The notes below the pieces were generated by a model. The model did not search any database. It was not told the origin of the DNA and saw only the letters and a list, made by a program, of their open reading frames with translations. A program made the position numbers and the translations under genes. Positions 16,522-25,423 of a DNA stretch of 64,000 bases are shown piece by piece (the stretch's first letter is position 1; each line of letters begins with the position of its first letter). Source of the DNA: CAVSKL01 sp963728475 [NCBI: Candidatus Eiseniibacteriota bacterium] (GTDB lineage: Bacteria; Eisenbacteria; RBG-16-71-46; JABDJR01); assembly GCA_963728475.1 (NCBI GenBank), contig CAVSKL010000003.1, forward strand, positions 1 to 64,000, given 5' to 3'.

Positions 16522-17541
16522 GTGCGCGTCGCCGTGCTCATGGGAGGGACGAGCAACGAGCGCGACGTCAGCCTGGCCACCGGGCGCGGCGTCGTCCGGG
16601 CGCTGGCCGCGCTGGGGCACGAGGTGATCCCGCTCGATCCCGCCACCGGGATGCGGCTGGAGCTGGAGGCGCTGGCCGCCCACCGGATCGGCGAGCGCCC
16701 CCCGTCCGGGGACGCCGCCGCCGGCCGGGTGGCGGGGGACGCGGCCACCGAGCGGAGCCTGGTCCTGGCCCGCAATCCCGACCTGGGCGCGGCCGAAGCC
16801 GTCTTCGTGGCCCTCCACGGAGGGATCGGCGAGGACGGCACGCTCCAGGCGCTCCTGAACCTTTCCGGCACGCCCTACACCGGCTCGGGCATGCTGGCCA
16901 GCGCGCTGGCCATGGACAAGGCGCGGGCCAAGATGGTCTTCGCCGCCGCCGGGGTCCCCTCGCCCCGCGGGCTGCTGCTCCCGGGGCCCGGCGACGCGCT
17001 GGATCCGGCGGCGCTCGGCGGGTTTCCCCTGGTGGTGAAACCCAACGCCGAGGGCTCGAGCGTCGGGGTCCACCTGGTCGAGAACGAGGCCGAACTCCCC
17101 GAGGCGCTGGCCGACGCGTTCCGGTTCGGCCCGGTCCTGGTCGAGACCTTCATCCCCGGTCGCGAGATCACGGTGGCGGTGCTGGACGGGCACGCGCTTC
17201 CGGTGGTGGAGATCATCCCCGAAGAGGGGTTCTACGATTACCGGCACAAGTACACCAAGGGACATACCCGCTACCAGGTGCCGGCGGAGTTGGCCGACGA
17301 CGTCGCCGCCGAGGCCGCGCGCCTGGCTGAGCGCGCCTTCTCCGCTCTCGGTTGCTCGGGGGTGGCGCGGGTGGACTTCCGGCTCGAGCCCGGCGGCGGG
17401 CTCTTCTGCCTGGAGGTGAACACCGTTCCCGGCATGACCGAGACCAGCCTGGTGCCGATGGCCGCCCAGGCGGTGGGGATCGAGTACCGGGAGCTGGTCC
17501 GCCGGCTCCTGGAAGGCGCGGGGACCGACCCGGTTCGCTGA
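16522..17541 (+). CDS. ddl: D-alanine--D-alanine ligase
   Basis: 339 residues from GTG at 16522, with GGAGG upstream inside the ispF end. ATP-grasp enzyme joining two D-Ala for peptidoglycan precursors in the cytoplasm. Motifs: MGGTSNERDVSLATG near the start, FVALHGGIGEDGTLQ, YTGSGMLASALAMDK, FPLVVKPNAEGSSVGV (ATP binding), VETFIPGREITVAVLDG, and CLEVNTVPGMTETSLVPMAA (Mg ligands). The sequence between residues 50 and 80 is an Arg/Gly-rich insertion unlike the usual Ddl. It is the last gene of the radA operon and is followed by a perfect 20-bp palindrome. Confidence 0.94.
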   Translation: MRVAVLMGGTSNERDVSLATGRGVVRALAALGHEVIPLDPATGMRLELEALAAHRIGERPPSGDAAAGRVAGDAATERSLVLARNPDLGAAEAVFVALHGGIGEDGTLQALLNLSGTPYTGSGMLASALAMDKARAKMVFAAAGVPSPRGLLLPGPGDALDPAALGGFPLVVKPNAEGSSVGVHLVENEAELPEALADAFRFGPVLVETFIPGREITVAVLDGHALPVVEIIPEEGFYDYRHKYTKGHTRYQVPAELADDVAAEAARLAERAFSALGCSGVARVDFRLEPGGGLFCLEVNTVPGMTETSLVPMAAQAVGIEYRELVRRLLEGAGTDPVR

Positions 17542-17553
17542 CCGGGTCCGCGG

Positions 17554-17573
17554 GGACGGCCCGCGGGCCGTCC
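17554..17573. terminator. Perfect 20-bp palindrome between convergent ddl and the polyketide synthase
   Basis: GGACGGCCCGCGGGCCGTCC is self-complementary (10-bp stem, no loop). It lies 13 bases after the ddl stop and 66 bases from the convergent gene's stop. There is no T-run, so it is a terminator-like or processing hairpin rather than a classical intrinsic terminator. Confidence 0.45.
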
Positions 17574-17638
17574 GGTCGCGCTCGCTCCGGGGTCGGGCAA
17601 TCCGGGGTCAGGCGATTCGGGGCTCCGCCCGCCCGGGC

Positions 17639-18700
17639 TCACCACTCCAGCAGCAGGAGCTCCGCCGCGAACCCCGGGCCCATGGCCGCGGCCAGCCCCC
17701 GGTCGCCGGGTTTCGCGCCCCCCCGCTCCAGGATCTCGGCCAGCGAGAACAGCACCGCCGCCGACGACAGGTTGCCGACTCGCCGGAGCGCGGCCGCGCT
17801 GGCCTCGGTGGCCTCGCGCGGCAGCCCGAGGCCCCGCCGGTACGCCTCCAGCACCTGCCTCCCGCCGGGATGGAGCGCGAAGTGGGCGACGTCGGCCAGG
17901 GTCAGCCCATGCTCGGCCAAGAACGCGAGCGCCCGGTCGGGGAAGGCTTCGAGGATGAACCCCGGGACCTGGGTCGAGAGCACCAGCTCGAACCCCCGTT
18001 CGGTGAAGTCCCAGCCCATGAGGTGGCCGCTGTCGGGGAAGAGCACGGTCGCCGCGCCGGTGATCGCCGGGCCCTCGGTCTTCCGCCCGGCGCCGGTGAG
18101 GACCGCCGCCGCCGCCCCGTCCCCGAAGAGCGCGCTCCCCACCAGGTTCACCTTGGACACCTGCTCCACCAGGAGGGTGAGGCTGCAGAGTTCGACCGAA
18201 AGCACCACCGCGGTCTCCCCGGGGCGCGACCGCAGCCGGTCCGAGGCCACGGCCAGCCCCGCCGCCCCCCCCGCGCAGCCCAGCCCGAAGAGCGGCAGGC
18301 GGCGGAGGCCCGGTTTCATGCCGAGCCGGGCGGCCAGGAGCGCGTCCACGCTGGGGGTGGCGAGCCCGGTGGTGGTGGTGAAGACGAAGGTGTCGACGTC
18401 GGTGGGCGCGAGTCCGGCCCGGTCCAGGGCGGCGCTCACCGCGCGGCCGCCCAGGTCGGTGGCCGCCCGGATGTACTCGTGGTTCCGCTCTCCGAAGGAG
18501 CGCGGGGCCAGGTACCAGTCGCGAGGGTGGACCATGTACCGGGACTCGACCCCGGAGCGATCGAAGAGGTGGAGGAGCCGGTCCAGGTCGGGGAGGCCGG
18601 CGAAGGCGATCCGCGCGCCTTCCTTGGCCTCGGACTGGGTCATCCGGTGCTCGGGGAGGGCGGTGGCGAGAGCGGCGATCCGGGGCGCGGACTGGGCCAT
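17639..18700 (-). CDS. Type III polyketide synthase (chalcone/stilbene synthase family)
   Basis: 353 residues; ATG at 18700 with AAGGAAA upstream. Thiolase-fold homodimeric enzymes that extend an acyl-CoA starter with malonyl-CoA and cyclise the product (pyrones, resorcinols, quinone precursors). The catalytic triad is visible: Cys142 in GLGCAGGAAGL, His277 in FALHPGGRQV, Asn310 in RRVGNLSSAAVLF. Also present are TTTTGLATPSVDA and NLVGSALFGDGAAAAVL. Normal length. No tailoring gene (isoprenylcysteine methyltransferase, monooxygenase) adjoins it; the nearest flavin monooxygenase is 18 kb away. Starter unit and product cannot be told. Confidence 0.93.
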   Translation of the reverse strand: MAQSAPRIAALATALPEHRMTQSEAKEGARIAFAGLPDLDRLLHLFDRSGVESRYMVHPRDWYLAPRSFGERNHEYIRAATDLGGRAVSAALDRAGLAPTDVDTFVFTTTTGLATPSVDALLAARLGMKPGLRRLPLFGLGCAGGAAGLAVASDRLRSRPGETAVVLSVELCSLTLLVEQVSKVNLVGSALFGDGAAAAVLTGAGRKTEGPAITGAATVLFPDSGHLMGWDFTERGFELVLSTQVPGFILEAFPDRALAFLAEHGLTLADVAHFALHPGGRQVLEAYRRGLGLPREATEASAAALRRVGNLSSAAVLFSLAEILERGGAKPGDRGLAAAMGPGFAAELLLLEW

Positions 18701-18917
18701 GTCGAGTTTCCTTGGGTAAAGGGATGAAGACCGCGAGCGCGACGTCCCCGCCGAGCAGACGTTCGGTCCGCGAAAAACGATTCGTGAGGCGGGTCAATTC
18801 CGACGTATCAAGGTTAGCACGCCGGCGTCATCTGGTTGGAAGCCCCGGATTGACCCATGGAACGGCCGGGGCCGGCCCGTTCGGCGCGGCGGCGCCCGCG
18901 CGAGGAGGAGCGGCTTC

Positions 18918-19883
18918 ATGTCCCCAGCCAGACGCTCTCGACTCATCGCCCGGCTCGCATGCTGGTTGCCGGCCGTGGGGGTTCTTTGCGCGGCCCCCGG
19001 GGCGCTCGCCGCCGTCGTCACCGTGAACGCCGCGGGTTTCAGCTTCACGCCCCCGAGCGTGACCGTGGCCCGGGGGGATACCGTCACCTGGCAGTGGGGA
19101 AGCGGGACCCACACCGTGACCAGCGGCGCCTCCTCGGCACCCGCCGACGACCCCGGGGCGCTCTTCGACGCTCCGCTCGACAGCGCCCATCCCTCGTTCT
19201 CGTTCCGGTTCGACCAGGCCGGGACGGTGCCGTACTTCTGCCGGTTCCACGAGGGGTTGGGGATGAAGGGGACGGTCACCGTTCTCGGCGACACCGTGAC
19301 CGTCCGGGTGGACGACTTCCAGTTCACGCCCGCCCAGGTCGCGGCACAAGTGGGGGATGTGGTGACGTGGGTCTGGGTGGGCGGTTTTCATACCGTGACC
19401 AGCGGGGCGTCGTCGGCGCCCGGCGACAACCCGGGAGCGCTGTTCGACGAGGCCTCGGACGACGGTCACCCGGTCTTCTCGCACACGTTCGACCAGCCCG
19501 GCGACTATCCATACTTCTGCCGCTTCCACGAGGCGATGGGGATGAAGGGAGCGGTGCTGGTGCAAACCGACGCGGCCGGCGTCCCCGGCCCCGAGGCCCC
19601 GGCGCGGCTCGCGGTGGTGTTGCGTTCGGTTCCCAATCCGTTCCGGTCGGCGGTCTCGGTCCGGTTCACGCTTCCCTCCGAACGTGCGGTGACCGTGTCC
19701 ATCTTCGACGCCTCCGGTCGTGAAATCCGGAAGTTCGACGTGGGAACCCTTCCCGCCGGCGTGCACGCGGCGACCTGGGACGGCCGCACGCTTTCGGGAG
19801 CGGCGGCTCCCGCCGGGATCTACCTGGTCCGGGTGCATGCCGGGAGCGAGACCGCCGCCGGGAAGGTGTTGAAGCTGCGCTGA
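18918..19883 (+). CDS. Secreted double-cupredoxin protein with FlgD/type IX-like C-terminal domain
   Basis: 321 residues; GGAGG nine bases before the ATG. Signal peptide 1-31 (cleavage near ALA). Two plastocyanin-like domains (about 33-123 and 125-215) each keep the type 1 copper ligands: His65, Cys108, His111, Met116 and His158, Cys201, His204, Met209, in HTVTSGASSAP and PYFCRFHEGLGMKG. The third domain (about 230-321) is the FlgD-Ig/type IX-like domain: SVPNPFRSAVSVRF, VSIFDASGREIRKF, TWDGRTLSG, GIYLVRVHAG, KVLKLR. Likely an exported blue-copper electron carrier held at the cell surface. It stands alone, divergent from the polyketide synthase. Confidence 0.88.
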   Translation: MSPARRSRLIARLACWLPAVGVLCAAPGALAAVVTVNAAGFSFTPPSVTVARGDTVTWQWGSGTHTVTSGASSAPADDPGALFDAPLDSAHPSFSFRFDQAGTVPYFCRFHEGLGMKGTVTVLGDTVTVRVDDFQFTPAQVAAQVGDVVTWVWVGGFHTVTSGASSAPGDNPGALFDEASDDGHPVFSHTFDQPGDYPYFCRFHEAMGMKGAVLVQTDAAGVPGPEAPARLAVVLRSVPNPFRSAVSVRFTLPSERAVTVSIFDASGREIRKFDVGTLPAGVHAATWDGRTLSGAAAPAGIYLVRVHAGSETAAGKVLKLR

Positions 19884-20330
19884 GAGGCCGCGGATCGTTG
19901 TGAGGCGGGTGGGTTGCGCCGGGAAACGGGCGGCGCTGAGAACCTGGATTCGCGACGGACGGGCGGGGTTGCGCTGAGCGAGCGGAGTTGCGCTGAGAGA
20001 GAGCCTTGGTTACCCCCAGGCGCCGTCCGGAGTTCTGCTTCGGGCGGCGCCGCCTTCTGTTCCGGGGCGCTCCCCGGCTTGTTCTCCCGCTCGCGCGCCC
20101 GGCTTGCGGCCATGGCCTGGGGCCGGGCCTGCCCCCCCGGATTTTGCCTGGTTTGCGCCTCGGCTCCGCCCCTGCTTACGCCTCCGCTCGCCGGGGCGCC
20201 CGTCCCGGAGGGGCCGGGGCGGATTTCCACCAGGTTTACCGCATCCCCAGCCCATGGTAGGCTCAGGTGCATAGCCCGTTTGTACCTTAAACCGGATCAA
20301 TCGCCTGCTTGCTTCGTTTTGGAGCCCGAC
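19884..20330. other. 447-bp stretch without a recognised gene
   Basis: GC-rich, with short degenerate repeats of GTTGCGCTGAG just after the cupredoxin gene (about 19910-20000). The open frames through it show no coding character. The only signal I see is a promoter-like pair near its right end (20235-20263). Confidence 0.4.
20235..20263 (+). promoter_or_regulatory. Possible promoter for the DUF948-like gene
   Basis: TTTACC (20235-20240), 17-bp spacer, TAGGCT (20258-20263), about 68 bp before the ATG at 20331. Confidence 0.35.
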
Positions 20331-20714
20331 ATGGAACCTTTGGGTTGGATTCTCCTCATCTTCATCACGGTCGCCAGTGTGGTGGCGGCGATCCTCCTGG
20401 CCTGGATGGTCGTGCAGCTCAAGCAGACCCTCGAGCGCGTGGATGGAATGATCGATTACTTCGACCGGACCAAGCCCAAGATCGACCGCATCCTGGACAA
20501 CGTGGACGGGGAGCTGGTTTCCCTGCGTTCGGTCACGGAGCGGGTGGACAACATGGCCGGGGATGCCGAGGAGATGAGCGGGCAGGTCCGGGACGTCGTG
20601 GTTCCGCTGGTCGCACAGGTGGGGGCGTTGACCGCGTCCCTGCGTTACGCGAGCGCGGCGCTGGTGGGGGTGAAGGCGGGGGCAACCGTGCTCAAGCAAC
20701 GCTGGCGGGAGTGA
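20331..20714 (+). CDS. DUF948-like small membrane protein
   Basis: 127 residues; GGAG seven bases before the ATG. One N-terminal transmembrane helix (WILLIFITVASVVAAILLAWMVV) is followed by a long amphipathic helix with coiled-coil pattern (TLERVDGMIDYFDRTKPKIDRILDNVDGE). The last stretch, RYASAALVGVKAGATVLK, is weakly hydrophobic. The pattern fits DUF948 proteins, which often sit next to YtxH genes, as here (next gene 62 bp away). Function unknown; probably an envelope or stress-associated membrane protein. Confidence 0.75.
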   Translation: MEPLGWILLIFITVASVVAAILLAWMVVQLKQTLERVDGMIDYFDRTKPKIDRILDNVDGELVSLRSVTERVDNMAGDAEEMSGQVRDVVVPLVAQVGALTASLRYASAALVGVKAGATVLKQRWRE

Positions 20715-20775
20715 TTTCCGGGTGAGCGCGTTGTCGAGTCGCAAAGCTCTTATCGAGGAAGGAAGGTGATTTCGC

Positions 20776-21129
20776 TTGGGAAGAAACAGTGACACCCTGT
20801 TGGCTTTTCTGGTCGGCGCCGTCGCCGGCGGAGTGGCTGCTCTGTTGTTGGCACCCGAAAAGGGAGAGGTGACCCGGGCCCGGATTCGGGAGAAGTCGGG
20901 AGACCTCTACAGTAGCGGACGCGACCGCGTGGGCCGCACCGTGCAGGACGTGGAAGAGCGGGCCCACGAGTATGGGGAAGCCGCTCGCGTCAAGGCTCAG
21001 GAGGTGGCCAACGCCGCCCGCGAGAAGGCGGGAAGCGTCGCCGGTACCGCCCGCCATCAGGTGGATGCGGTCAAGGAGGCGGTCTCCGAGGCCAAGGACG
21101 CCTACAAGCGCGAGCTCAACAAGGGTTGA
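20776..21129 (+). CDS. YtxH-domain protein
   Basis: 117 residues from a TTG at 20776, supported by GGAAGG about ten bases upstream; there is no earlier start in frame. The N-terminal hydrophobic segment with the YtxH motif (TLLAFLVGAVAGGVAALLLAPEKGEVTR) is followed by a charged helical tail rich in A, E, K (VGRTVQDVEERAHEYGEAAR, REKAGSVAGTARHQ), resembling LEA-like or stress proteins. Likely co-transcribed with the DUF948-like gene. Probably an inner-membrane-anchored stress protein. Confidence 0.82.
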   Translation: MGRNSDTLLAFLVGAVAGGVAALLLAPEKGEVTRARIREKSGDLYSSGRDRVGRTVQDVEERAHEYGEAARVKAQEVANAAREKAGSVAGTARHQVDAVKEAVSEAKDAYKRELNKG

Positions 21130-21141
21130 CGGAATAGATGG

Positions 21142-21167
21142 GCCCGGGGTCTTCCAGGACCCCGGGC
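21142..21167 (+). terminator. Terminator-like hairpin after the YtxH gene
   Basis: GCCCGGGGTC (21142-21151) pairs perfectly with GACCCCGGGC (21158-21167) across a TTCCAG loop, 13 bases after the stop. The following bases (TCGTCGTCT) are only mildly T-rich. Confidence 0.6.
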
Positions 21168-21451
21168 TCGTCGTCTCCGGCCACTGGCGCCGGCGGCCGG
21201 TTGGTCGTCGAGTGACCAGGCCTCCGAACTTGCATCCGGGGCCGTCGTGAACCGTTGCGCCCGGCTCGCAAGGCTGTCGTGCCGCGTGCGCTCCTCCCGG
21301 CTTCGTGAACCTCTGCGCTCAGCCCGCGAAGTTGCCACACCGCGCATGCTTCGCCAGGCTTCCTGAACCGCGGCCGCCGGACCGGCTTGGCTCCGTGATT
21401 GGGGACCTTGTCGCTTGGAGCCTCGGCCGTCCGTGCCGGCCGTCCCGGTGT

Positions 21452-21775
21452 GGACCCGGGTCCCTATCCGGCCACGCCAGGGTACGCGGAATACCACGAG
21501 CGGGAGCGCGGCCGCCGCCGGGTGCGCCGAACATCGCGAGCAGGAGCCCGGCCCGTGCCAGATGGTAGATCACCAATCGGGACCCGGGTCCCTACCCGGC
21601 CACGACGGGGTGCGCGGAATATCGCGAGCAGGAGCGCGCCCGCCGCCAGGCGCGCCGAACATCAAGAACGCAAGACCGGCAGGCGCCAGATGGTAGATCA
21701 CCGATCGGGACCCGGGTCCCTATCCGGCCACGACGGGGTGCGCGGAATACCACGAGCGGGAGCCCGCCGGCCCGG
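21452..21775. repeat. 128-bp tandem repeat (about 2.5 copies) with an internal perfect palindrome
   Basis: The anchor GGACCCGGGTCC occurs at 21452, 21580 and 21708, a period of exactly 128 bp. Each unit contains CGGCCACG(A/C), a GGAATA block, GAGC(A/G)GGAGC and GCCAGATGGTAGATCACC. In the second and third units the anchor extends to the 14-bp palindrome GGGACCCGGGTCCC. The array fills the gap between two convergent genes and its end abuts the stop of the phosphatase gene. No coding character. Confidence 0.8.
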
Positions 21776-24043
21776 TCAGACCGCTTCCGCCCCCACCGTT
21801 TCCTCGGATGAGGGGACCGTGGCGGGGGAGGGCTCCAGCACCCTGAGCACCATGAGCGTCACGTCGTCCTGGGGCTCGGCGCCCTCCAGGAACCCCGACA
21901 CCGCGTCCAGTATCCTCGAGGTGATCTCGCGGGCGGAGAGCCCCGCCGGCAGCGCGCGGGTGATCTCCCACAGGCGCTCCTCGCCGAACTCCTCCTCCGC
22001 CTTGTTCATCGCCTCGGTGATGCCGTCGGTGTAGAGAATCACCCGGTCCCCCGGCGAGAGGTCCACCGTCTCCTCCTCGTAATGCACGCCGTCGAACGCG
22101 CCGAGCAGCATCCCGCCGCGCTCCAGCAGCACCCGCTCCCCGCCGTTCCGGCAGAGCACCGGGTAGTTGTGGCCGGCGTTGGTGAACGACATGCGGAGCG
22201 TATCCTCGTCCACCCGGGCCAGAAAGAAGGTGGCGAACTGCTCCACCGAGGTGCTCCGGTAGACCAGCGAGTTGATGTTGTTCAGGATCCCGCTCACCGA
22301 GCGGGCGGAGTCCGCCTGGGTCCGGAGCGACGCCTGGAGCATGGAGGTGAGGAGCGCCGCCGGGACCCCCTTGCCCGATACGTCGGCGATGGCCATGAAA
22401 TAAGCACCGTCCCCCGCCGGGACCAGATCGTAATAGTCGCCGCCCACCTGCCGGGAGGGCGTGTTCACCGCGTAGACCTCGAACCGGTTCATGCGCGGGA
22501 AGTGCGACGGCAAAAAGCTCGACTGGATCCGCCGGGCCAGGTTCAGCTCCTCCTCCATGCGCGCCACCGCCACCCGGTCGCGGAGCAGCAACCCGTTCTG
22601 GAGCGAGATCGACATCTGCGCGGCCAGCGTGGAGAGCAGGTTCACGTCCTCGGAGGTGTACTCGGTCCCGGTGATCTTGTCCCCGAGCAGCAGCGCCCCC
22701 ACCGTCTCCCCCTTCGATCGCAGCGGGATCACCAGCGCGGCGTGGAAGGTGTTGACCAGGTAGGAACGGTCCTCGCGCGGCATCTCCTCCACCGGGCCGT
22801 AGAGCCGGAAGCTCTCGATCGCCGGATCGAGCCGGTTCAGCACTTCGGGCAGCGCGGCCAGGTCCTCGTCCGCCGGAGCGCGCCCGGATCCCACGTGGAG
22901 GATGGGGCCCTCCCGCCCCAGCGCGGCCACGTGGGCCGTCCGCAACATCAGGGCCTCGGCCAGGGTGTGGATGGAACGCTCCAGCATCACGTCGAGGTCG
23001 ATGTTGGTGAGAAGCTCGCGCCCCAGTCTCTTGATCACGTTCCGGTAGTCGTTGGGGTCGCGCAGGAACACCTGGTCCAGCCGTTCCTCCAGCCGGGCCA
23101 GAAGCGGCTGGAACAGGATCAGCGCGATGATCAGGAACACCGGTTCGAACACCCGGGTGTCCATCCCCAGGAACGCGGAGAGGAACGCGTTCAGCCGCTC
23201 CACCACCGCCAGGTAGATCCCCACCAGCACCGCCGAGATCACCGCGTAGAGGATCCCGCGCCGGGCCAGGAGCTTGGTGTCGAGGAACTTGTAGCGGACC
23301 ATGGAGTAGGCGATGGCGCCCGACCCCACCGTCAACGCGGCGATGGTCAACAGCGACCGCATCCACTCCGCGATCTGGATGTTCAGGAGGACCGGGATCG
23401 ACGACGACACGCTGTAGAGGGCGAGGCAGAGGATAAGCCCCACCCCGATCACCCGGAGCTGCTGCTTGAGCCTCGGGACCCGCGCGCGGCGGTAGGAGTC
23501 CACCAGGAGAACCGCGCCCCCGATCCCGTACCCGAGGTTCACCAGGGAGAAGAGCGCCCGGTGCACGGCAAGGAAGAACTCGGCCAGGAGTCCGGCCAGG
23601 CTCAGGAGCGGCTGCACCACGTGGGGGACGTTCATCCCCGGAAGCTTGAGTTCGGGGCCGATGAGCGAGATCCCCAGCAGCAGCAGGAAGTGGAAGGTGT
23701 GCGGAGCGAAGACCAGGAGGTCGAAGCTCCTCACCTTCCGGGTGAACGGCCGCTCGGTGGGGAAGACGCTCGCGAACAGGAACAGGGTGGGGAAGAAGAA
23801 CTCCCAGAGATACGAGAAGTGGGTGAGGAGCCCGGCCCGGAAGCCCGCGGCCTCGGCCCCGGAGCGGGCGGCCAGGAATCCCAGGGCGGCCAGGATCGAA
23901 CCGAGGCCCCCGAAGAAGAGCATGAACGCCACCACCCGGTTCAGCTTCTGCCGGGGGTTCTCCCGGAGAATGACCAGCCCCAGGAGGAAGACGAGCCCTC
24001 CCAGGACCAGGTTCAAGGTGGCGAGGATGACGAAGGATTTCAT
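21776..24043 (-). CDS. Membrane SpoIIE/RsbU-type PP2C serine phosphatase with GAF domain
   Basis: 755 residues. About nine hydrophobic segments span residues 1-315 (starting MKSFVILATLNLVLGGLVFL), giving a multi-helix membrane sensor. A linker with ERLDQVFLRDPNDYRNVIKRLGREL follows, then a GAF domain (about 345-490: LRTAHVAAL ... YTSEDVNLLSTLAAQM). The C-terminal PP2C/SpoIIE phosphatase (about 510-735) has metal-binding GGDYYDLVPAGDG, IADVSGKGVPAALL, FTNAGHNYP, VILYTDGITEA and PQDDVTLMVL. Such enzymes dephosphorylate STAS anti-anti-sigma factors. No anti-sigma or STAS partner is in the window. No clear ribosome site precedes the ATG. Confidence 0.9.
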   Translation of the reverse strand: MKSFVILATLNLVLGGLVFLLGLVILRENPRQKLNRVVAFMLFFGGLGSILAALGFLAARSGAEAAGFRAGLLTHFSYLWEFFFPTLFLFASVFPTERPFTRKVRSFDLLVFAPHTFHFLLLLGISLIGPELKLPGMNVPHVVQPLLSLAGLLAEFFLAVHRALFSLVNLGYGIGGAVLLVDSYRRARVPRLKQQLRVIGVGLILCLALYSVSSSIPVLLNIQIAEWMRSLLTIAALTVGSGAIAYSMVRYKFLDTKLLARRGILYAVISAVLVGIYLAVVERLNAFLSAFLGMDTRVFEPVFLIIALILFQPLLARLEERLDQVFLRDPNDYRNVIKRLGRELLTNIDLDVMLERSIHTLAEALMLRTAHVAALGREGPILHVGSGRAPADEDLAALPEVLNRLDPAIESFRLYGPVEEMPREDRSYLVNTFHAALVIPLRSKGETVGALLLGDKITGTEYTSEDVNLLSTLAAQMSISLQNGLLLRDRVAVARMEEELNLARRIQSSFLPSHFPRMNRFEVYAVNTPSRQVGGDYYDLVPAGDGAYFMAIADVSGKGVPAALLTSMLQASLRTQADSARSVSGILNNINSLVYRSTSVEQFATFFLARVDEDTLRMSFTNAGHNYPVLCRNGGERVLLERGGMLLGAFDGVHYEEETVDLSPGDRVILYTDGITEAMNKAEEEFGEERLWEITRALPAGLSAREITSRILDAVSGFLEGAEPQDDVTLMVLRVLEPSPATVPSSEETVGAEAV

Positions 24044-24281
24044 AAACGGGTTCTGGCGGAGCGTCCGGCCGCTGCCGGAGCGAGGCCCCGCGAGGTCATA
24101 CGTCCTTGGCCGGCCCCGGGTTGCCCGGGATTCCGGGGCGGGCCGGGAGATCGTCGTGATGCATGGTCAGGCCCTCCCAGGGGTCCCCGGGACCGGCCCG
24201 TCCGGTCGAAACGGGCTGAGTGTAGCAATTCGGCGGCCGGCGCTCCGGGCCGCCTTCCGCCCCCTCCGAGGCCTCGGGAGC

Positions 24282-25421
24282 CTACTGGAAGCGGAAGGTG
24301 CGCGCGGCGAGCCAGCCTCCCGCCAGCGCGGCCGCGGCCAGGATCAGGACGTGCGGGACCACGCTCCCCGCCGGCGCTCCGAAGCTCACCAGCTTGTGGA
24401 GCGCGTTCATGGCGAGGCCGGTGGGCAGGAAGATGGCCAGGTGCTGCATCCAGGGCGGGGTGATCTCGATCGGCCACCAGCATCCGCCCAGCGCGGCCAG
24501 GAAGTTCGCGGCCAGGATCCCGATCCCCACCGCCTGCCCCTGGGTGCGGGCCAGATTCCCGAGCAGGATTCCCAGCACCGCCACCAGCGCCGCGTAGACC
24601 AGGAGCACCGCCGCCAGCGCCCCGAAGTGGGGGCCCCAGCCCACGTGGAAGAGCGCCGTCCCCACCAGCATGGCGAAGCCGATCTGGACCAGGCCCAGGG
24701 CCATCCGCCCCGCCCACTTGCCGAGGATGATCCCGCTCCGGGGGAGCGGCGACGAAGCCAGCCGCCGCAGGAGCCCCGCGTCCCGCTCCAGCACCAGGAG
24801 GGTCGCCCCGGAGGTGAGGAGCACGAGCAGGGTGAACATGACCATGGTGCCGGGGATGGCCTGCTCGAACCCGGACGGGATGACCTTGCGCCGGCCGGCC
24901 CGTGCGACCTCCAGGGTCAGGGTGCGGGGCTCGGCCTGGACCTCGGCCAGGGACGCCGGGGTCACCGAGCCGCTCCGTTCCGCCGCCGCCACCACGTCTC
25001 CCAAGAGCGCGTAGGCGGCGCGGCGGATGCGCACGCCGTCGTAGTCGCCGGAGAGCCCGGATTCCTCGCGGGTGTAGGTGAGCTTGCCGCGGCCGCCGGC
25101 GAGCACGGAATCGGTGAACGCCGGGGGCACGGCGAGATGCGGCACCGAGGCCCCGGCGCTCTCGGCGGGGACCGGCCGGAACCCCACCCCGCCGAGCCGC
25201 GCCACCAGCGCGTCGGCCAGGAAACCGGCGCCGGCCGGGGTCTCCACCACCAAGGGATCGCGGGTCTCGGAGCCTGGGCGCGCCACCCCCCCGGTGATGG
25301 TTCCGATGAAGAAGAAGAACACCACCGGCATCCCGAACGTCCACAGCAGGGTCTCGCGCGCCCGAAGCATGTGACGGAGGTCGCGGGCGGCGATGAAGGC
25401 GAGGGTGCGGAAGACGGACAC
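24282..25421 (-). CDS. ABC-2 type exporter permease (second subunit)
   Basis: 379 residues from a GTG at 25421, two bases after the stop of the preceding permease. One N-terminal membrane helix (WTFGMPVVFFFFIGTITGG) is followed by an extracytoplasmic domain of about 150 residues and then five hydrophobic segments. These include GTMVMFTLLVLLTSGATLLVLERDAGLLRRLASSPLPR, the conserved ABC-2 loop, and LGGCWWPIEITPPWMQHLAIFLPTGLAMNAL. Together with 25424-26659 and the ATPase it forms a heterodimeric ABC-2 exporter; YhiH/NodJ-like lipid or drug export is possible. Substrate unknown. Confidence 0.88.
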   Translation of the reverse strand: MSVFRTLAFIAARDLRHMLRARETLLWTFGMPVVFFFFIGTITGGVARPGSETRDPLVVETPAGAGFLADALVARLGGVGFRPVPAESAGASVPHLAVPPAFTDSVLAGGRGKLTYTREESGLSGDYDGVRIRRAAYALLGDVVAAAERSGSVTPASLAEVQAEPRTLTLEVARAGRRKVIPSGFEQAIPGTMVMFTLLVLLTSGATLLVLERDAGLLRRLASSPLPRSGIILGKWAGRMALGLVQIGFAMLVGTALFHVGWGPHFGALAAVLLVYAALVAVLGILLGNLARTQGQAVGIGILAANFLAALGGCWWPIEITPPWMQHLAIFLPTGLAMNALHKLVSFGAPAGSVVPHVLILAAAALAGGWLAARTFRFQ

Positions 25422-25423
25422 GG

